Part shown: one piece after another, positions 5,411-8,273 of the stretch
Position numbering within the stretch: position 1 is the stretch's first letter
Layout of the letters: every line of letters begins with the position of its first letter
Assembly (NCBI GenBank): GCA_012511315.1
Contig: JAAZGI010000411.1
Location: 1-8,273 of the forward strand
Length of the DNA stretch: 8,273 nucleotides
Source of the DNA: Clostridium sp.
Lineage (GTDB): Bacteria; Bacillota; Clostridia; Clostridiales; Clostridiaceae
Direction of reading: 5' to 3'
Notes under the pieces: generated by a model
Told to the model about the DNA's origin: nothing
Database searches by the model: none
The model's input: only the letters and a program-made list of their open reading frames with translations
Program-made: the position numbers and the translations under genes

Positions 5411-6794
5411 ATATGGTGTCAAATTCCTTGATACGAGCAGCTAAAATCCGAGACTCTTTGGAATCATTTAGGATGTCTTCTGGTTTTTTATCCAATTCTT
5501 TTGCTAAAATCTTTAGAATTCGATTCAGGCAATAAGATCCTTGACAACTCCCGAAAGAAATACCCGTCCGTCGTTTAACCCCTTCAATACTTCTAGCGCC
5601 CATGGGACGACGAATTGCGTTAACAATCTCCCCTTCTGTCACCTCAGAACAGGTACAAATCATATGCCCAAATCTTGAGTCAAAGGCAATTGCTTGATTC
5701 CGTTCCTTATCAGATAGATCTCGGAAACGAAAATAGTCCCGCCGCTTGAATACAAAGTCTGGATTTTCACCAGCTTGGAAATTTTTAACCACTAGATCTG
5801 TCACCATTTCAGTTACCTTGGGCAATAAAGCTGGTAAATGATGGTTTTTTATTTCTAAATTTATATATCCTTTTTCCTCTAGAAAATCACTAACCACTAC
5901 TGGATCATCATAATAGCTCGTAATGGTGAGGAGGTCGACCCGTTCAGCCGGAAATGGTCCAATCATGGATTCAACTTCCTTTTTAACTTCCTTATAATCC
6001 ATGATCTTTGCTGTTTCAATGGCTGCAAGAGTTTCTCCATTAAAGGTTGGCATAACGGAGGAAACGTAGCCTTCTTTATGATGCAAATTCATCATCATTT
6101 TAATATCCTGATCAAATTTTTTCTCCAGCAGCATGGTTTGTAAAGGTATATCTCGTGCAGCCCGTCGATACTCTCCGCTTCCTAAATAAAGGTCATTAAA
6201 TGCCGTGATTACAACAACTCGACAGGTGTATTTGGACTTGTCGGTGGTAACACGTACTTCATCATGGGCAATCCGCTCGATGGCCATGACCTCCTCTTCC
6301 ATACGAAAACGAACTCCATTTTCAGAAGATATTTCCCCCAAAGAAGTTGCAACATCATAAGGTGAGATGATTCCAGTATTTTCATGAAAAATAATCCAAG
6401 GGTACTCATCTTTAATATGGGGAGAGTATTTTAGCGCTTCCTTTACATCAATGGGACGAGCTCCCTTAATTTGACGGCGTTGAATTCGCTCAAGCATCTC
6501 ATCGAAGCCCTTCTTGCTTTCAAAAATGGACAGGGAAGGTTCTTGTTTATAATAAAAATTGCCTCTGTCAGCTAGATCGCTAATAACTTCATGAGCTCCT
6601 TTGAGCAGCTCATAGGTATCATCTTCTATAATGTCCGCACCATCTGTCACATAGGTAGTGATAAATTGAGCAGCATCCTCTGCAATATCAAAATTCCGTT
6701 CAATAACGGCGATGTTTAAATTAAATCTAGCTAAAGCTGCCGCTACAGAACAACCTGCTAGGCCTCCACCTAATATGACTACATCATAATCCAT
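5409..6794 (-). CDS. GlpA-like FAD-dependent oxidoreductase with C-terminal BFD [2Fe-2S] domain (divergent)
   Basis: A 461-aa predicted cytoplasmic flavoenzyme. The N-terminal dinucleotide fold is clear: DVVILGGGLAG with G9, G11, G14 and acidic E32 closing the second strand. The C-terminal BFD-like [2Fe-2S] domain keeps all four ligands: C380 and C382 (CTCSEV), C417 and C422 (CQGSYC), with GARSIEGVKRRTG between them. This is the GlpA / L-2-hydroxyglutarate dehydrogenase-like layout. The substrate side is unusual. The NSG..H segment normally after the FAD strand is replaced by AAQFITTYVTDGAD (41-54), the RGEY-type motif is not seen, and the usual GlpO/GlpA SPGLTAAPA segment reads HHLPALLP. Substrate is therefore unknown, and calling it glycerol-3-phosphate dehydrogenase would be unsafe. 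ATG 6794 is chosen over an upstream in-frame start because GAGAGGA (6801-6807) precedes it. It lies 28 nt after the HD gene. Confidence 0.85.
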   Translation of the reverse strand: MDYDVVILGGGLAGCSVAAALARFNLNIAVIERNFDIAEDAAQFITTYVTDGADIIEDDTYELLKGAHEVISDLADRGNFYYKQEPSLSIFESKKGFDEMLERIQRRQIKGARPIDVKEALKYSPHIKDEYPWIIFHENTGIISPYDVATSLGEISSENGVRFRMEEEVMAIERIAHDEVRVTTDKSKYTCRVVVITAFNDLYLGSGEYRRAARDIPLQTMLLEKKFDQDIKMMMNLHHKEGYVSSVMPTFNGETLAAIETAKIMDYKEVKKEVESMIGPFPAERVDLLTITSYYDDPVVVSDFLEEKGYINLEIKNHHLPALLPKVTEMVTDLVVKNFQAGENPDFVFKRRDYFRFRDLSDKERNQAIAFDSRFGHMICTCSEVTEGEIVNAIRRPMGARSIEGVKRRTGISFGSCQGSYCLNRILKILAKELDKKPEDILNDSKESRILAARIKEFDTI

Positions 6795-6822
6795 ATTTTT
6801 TCCTCTCAAATCATCTTCAAAA

Positions 6823-7362
6823 TTAATGTTTTCCATCAGCTTGTTGAAACAGGTCAAATACTCTTCTTTTGGCTCCACCATACTTATCATAAAATATTTC
6901 TGGCTTATGATGGTATCGAATTATATCCCTTAGAAATGGATTCTCTTCTAAGCTTTTCATTTGGATAACTAACTGGTAGCTGTATTCCGGATGGTTTTTA
7001 TAAATATCCCATGCCCTCCAATTAGCAAATCGCTTGGTGTCTTCTCCAAACACCTTATTTACTAATACCGTGAGGGTTTTACTAACTGGGCCTGTTTTAT
7101 AATAAACTTTACCCACATCATGGAGCAGTGCTGCCTTGTATATCTGAACTAACTCTAAATCTTTTAGACCAACAAGTGTGGCATCTTCCTCTATTAACTG
7201 TTTTAGTGTCTTGGTAACGGCAATCAAATGAAGAATTTCAGCCCTGCGTAGTCGTTTTAGTTGATTCCCTTCAACTAAATTCAGATAAGCTGATAGAAAT
7301 TTATAATCTATCCTTCGAAATGGTGACACCAAGTCTAACATAAATTGTTTTAATCGGGACAT
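6823..7362 (-). CDS. HD-domain metal-dependent hydrolase
   Basis: A 179-aa soluble protein consisting mainly of one HD domain. The expected metal ligands are visible: H45, the paired H81-D82 in ALLHDVGK, H124 in KNHPEYSYQ, H151-H152 in IIRYHHKPE, and D176 in FQQADGKH. The HDVGK form with HP and HH downstream resembles HDIG-type phosphohydrolases of nucleotides or cyclic nucleotides, but there is no output or sensor domain to show the substrate. The start is ATG 7362 with AAGGAGGG at 7367-7374, rather than an upstream in-frame ATG at 7389. It is the first gene of the minus-strand redox operon and lies next to the DnaA-box cluster, whose nearest box is 38 nt from its start codon. A plausible -10 (TGTGATAAA on the minus strand, near 7390-7398) lies between, so DnaA occupancy could affect its transcription. 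Confidence 0.85.
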   Translation of the reverse strand: MSRLKQFMLDLVSPFRRIDYKFLSAYLNLVEGNQLKRLRRAEILHLIAVTKTLKQLIEEDATLVGLKDLELVQIYKAALLHDVGKVYYKTGPVSKTLTVLVNKVFGEDTKRFANWRAWDIYKNHPEYSYQLVIQMKSLEENPFLRDIIRYHHKPEIFYDKYGGAKRRVFDLFQQADGKH

Positions 7363-7366
7363 TCCA

Positions 7367-7374
7367 CCCTCCTT
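7367..7374 (-). promoter_or_regulatory. Ribosome-binding site deciding the HD-protein start
   Basis: AAGGAGGG on the minus strand with its AGGAGG core 5 nt before ATG 7362. It is by far the best site in the area and lies downstream of the alternative ATG at 7389. Confidence 0.8.
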
Positions 7375-7389
7375 GACACTTAGTTTCAT

Positions 7390-7420
7390 TTTATCACAGC
7401 TATCCCCAAGTTTTACCCAA
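7390..7420 (-). promoter_or_regulatory. Candidate promoter of the HD/FAD/DUF1667 operon
   Basis: On the minus strand an extended -10 (TGT followed by GATAAA, hexamer at 7390-7395) lies about 19 nt from TTGGGT (7415-7420), a weak -35. A DnaA-box-like CTATCCCCA (7400-7408) falls between the two elements. The spacing and -35 are poor, so this is tentative. Confidence 0.3.
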
Positions 7421-7537
7421 AGTTATCCCCAGTTATCCCCAAGTATGTGGATAACTAATCCTTTTTTCACATGAAATACCAATCCGATAAAATGTTATAA
7501 ACAATTAAGGGTTCTTATCCCCAAAATATGGGGATAG
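7400..7537. other. DnaA-box cluster, possible replication origin or DnaA-regulatory region
   Basis: Compared with the consensus TTATCCACA: CTATCCCCA at 7400-7408 (2 mismatches); TTATCCCCA at 7423-7431, 7433-7441 and 7515-7523 (1 mismatch each); a perfect box on the minus strand at 7446-7454; and CTATCCCCA on the minus strand at 7529-7537 (2 mismatches). The boxes at 7423, 7433 and 7446 are nearly end to end, with 10-bp phasing between the first two. The cluster is noncoding, AT-rich and lies between divergent transcription units, as origins often do. No dnaA, dnaN, rpmH or rep gene is in the window, so a chromosomal oriC, an ectopic DnaA-binding locus and a DnaA-controlled promoter all remain possible. 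Confidence 0.65.
7516..7536. repeat. Inverted repeat formed by two opposed DnaA-like boxes
   Basis: TATCCCCA at 7516-7523 and its exact complement at 7529-7536 are separated by AAATA. The two arms are the cores of a TTATCCCCA box on the plus strand and a CTATCCCCA box on the minus strand, so this may be a head-to-head protein site rather than an RNA hairpin. Confidence 0.6.
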
Positions 7538-7707
7538 AATTGTTAAAAAGAAGATTCTGACAATTCCCCGGTAATATGTTAACCGATTTAGCAAACCATT
7601 GGAACGCCTCGTATTCTCTTCATAATTTGGGCTAATTTTAACTTTTTTGTAACCTTTTCAACTTGATATCTCTTCGAACATAGGCTCAGACTAAGAAAAA
7701 GCTAGTT

Positions 7708-7716
7708 TTATCCACA
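7708..7716 (+). other. Perfect isolated DnaA box
   Basis: TTATCCACA, an exact consensus match, about 170 nt from the main cluster. Its last five bases CCACA pair with TGTGG at 7720-7724, giving a small inverted repeat. Together with the cluster it makes two perfect boxes within about 270 nt of noncoding DNA. Confidence 0.65.
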
Positions 7717-7923
7717 CCTTGTGGTTTCTCATGGAAAGATTAATATATTCGGTAAATAGCCTAGAATCCCATACTTTGATGAGCTTTCATTGGCCAATTA
7801 ATCAAGTAAAATTGGATTTCATCATTGTTGTTTCGATTGGTTCGAATTTACGTTCTAACAAATAATCTGGGCTAAAAAAGCAAAGTCAAATTGTTACCAA
7901 TTATGAATTCATCGGCTTATGGA

Positions 7924-7953
7924 TTGACATTAACATAATACAGCTTTTAGTAT
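7924..7953 (+). promoter_or_regulatory. Promoter of the SH3b-protein gene
   Basis: A perfect -35 TTGACA at 7924-7929 is followed after 18 nt by TAGTAT (7948-7953) as a possible -10; TATAAG (7951-7956) is less well spaced. The -10 area lies inside the perfect dyad at 7945-7968. It would leave a leader of nearly 90 nt before ATG 8050. Confidence 0.5.
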
Positions 7954-7968
7954 AAGATTATACTAAAA
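7945..7968. promoter_or_regulatory. Perfect 11-bp dyad overlapping the promoter, probable operator
   Basis: TTTTAGTATAA at 7945-7955 and its exact complement at 7958-7968 are separated by GA. The dyad covers the -10 region and likely transcription start downstream of the TTGACA at 7924-7929, the usual place for a dimeric repressor site. The half-site does not match an operator that I can name with confidence. Its 2-nt spacer and all-AT arms make an RNA hairpin role less likely. Confidence 0.6.
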
Positions 7969-8049
7969 AAACTTTAGGATAATCAAAGTCGTGTTAAAAA
8001 GAAGATAATTTAGTCAATTGTATAAGTGAGACAAAACAAGGAGTATGTG

Positions 8050-8273
8050 ATGTTCAACAAAAGAGCTAAAAGTGTAATAGTTAAAATCGCTCTTATGTGT
8101 TCCATTTCAGGCGCAGGTTTTTATGCGGGTGCACAACTTCAACCACATAGCGGAATTGCCTATGCCAAAACCGTTTATAAGACAACCACAAGAACTAGTA
8201 TGCGGCGGGGAATGAGCAATGATGAAAAACTTATTGTAAAAATCCCTACCAATCAAGCAGTCGATGTTAAAGC
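8050..8273 (+). CDS. Secreted SH3b-domain protein, N-terminal part (runs off the window)
   Basis: Only the first 74 residues are present. A basic N-terminus (MFNKRAKSVIVK) leads into a hydrophobic Ala/Gly-rich stretch at about residues 13-30 and a likely signal peptidase I site after AYA (37-39). The mature part begins TVYKTTTRTSMRRGMSNDEK and continues LIVKIPTNQAVDV, which fits the start of a bacterial SH3 (SH3_3/SH3b) repeat, a domain common in Gram-positive cell-wall-binding and hydrolase proteins. The rest of the protein, including any catalytic domain, lies outside the window. AAGGAG at 8038-8043, 6 nt before ATG 8050, sets the start. The upstream TTGACA promoter and perfect dyad suggest it is individually regulated. 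Confidence 0.75.
   Translation, partial: MFNKRAKSVIVKIALMCSISGAGFYAGAQLQPHSGIAYAKTVYKTTTRTSMRRGMSNDEKLIVKIPTNQAVDVK

Larger units (their letters stand above)
7541..8006 (+). repeat. Pair of 15-nt direct repeats flanking the intergenic region
   Basis: TGTTAAAAAGAAGAT occurs at 7541-7555 and again at 7992-8006, identical over 15 nt, in noncoding DNA. The first copy is just after the DnaA-box cluster and the second lies in the presumed leader of the SH3b gene. A second, looser pair is TAAT(T/C)TGGGCTAA at 7623-7635 and 7863-7875, 240 bp apart. The rest of 7561-7920 shows no supported gene. Confidence 0.5.

Noticed and set aside
6795..6890. Longer N-terminus for the FAD oxidoreductase
   Set aside because: The extension overlaps the HD gene and precedes the normal start of a flavoprotein fold; GAGAGGA and ATG 6794 give the expected MDYDVVILGGG start.
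7789..7798. ATTGGCCAAT 10-bp palindrome
   Set aside because: Isolated and short, with no promoter or gene nearby to give it meaning.
7731..7865. A 44-codon plus-strand open frame in the intergenic region beginning ATG 7731
   Set aside because: No ribosome-binding site precedes it and the translation has no recognisable features; it overlaps the repeat-bearing noncoding region.
7945..7968. Dyad considered as a transcription terminator
   Set aside because: The arms are almost entirely A/T with a 2-nt spacer and the site directly follows TTGACA, so an operator fits better.

Overview
The window comes from a low-GC Gram-positive bacterium (Bacillota). The evidence is AT-rich DNA, strong AGGAGG/AAAGGAG ribosome-binding sites, tightly packed operons, Gram-positive-style signal peptides, an SH3b-type surface protein and DnaA boxes of the TTATCCACA type. 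I cannot name the genus. No rRNA, tRNA, CRISPR array or insertion sequence is visible.

Layout. (1) 108-3064, plus strand: an apparent three-gene operon of two tandem serpin-family protease inhibitors and a GNAT acetyltransferase, ending at a strong hairpin (3062-3109). (2) 3150-3335, minus strand: a one-helix YtxH-like membrane protein converging on the same hairpin. (3) 3629-4855, plus strand: a cytoplasmic calcineurin-type metallophosphoesterase, with a 293-nt divergent spacer in front. (4) 4856-5176: noncoding, with several inverted repeats and a GC-rich terminator-like hairpin. (5) 7362 down to 5177, minus strand: a compact operon of an HD-domain hydrolase, a GlpA-like FAD oxidoreductase with a BFD-type [2Fe-2S] domain, and a half-length DUF1667 protein. 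(6) 7363-8049: a 687-nt noncoding divergent region with a cluster of perfect and near-perfect DnaA boxes and a promoter overlapped by a perfect dyad. (7) 8050 to the window end, plus strand: the start of a secreted SH3b-domain protein.

How the parts relate. The serpins are clear tandem duplicates that have diverged at the two places that would set function. The first keeps a lipoprotein Cys and has Thr-Ser at the predicted scissile position. The second has lost the lipobox Cys and carries Arg-Ser, the P1 type that baits trypsin-like proteases. The redox operon looks like a reduced version of the GlpA-like / pyridine-nucleotide oxidoreductase / DUF1667 module: the middle gene is absent, DUF1667 lacks its Cys-rich half, and the FAD protein has lost the usual substrate-side motifs while keeping its FAD and Fe-S ligands.

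The most unusual signals are the DnaA-box cluster with no dnaA or dnaN beside it, the serpin pair, and the stripped-down redox module.
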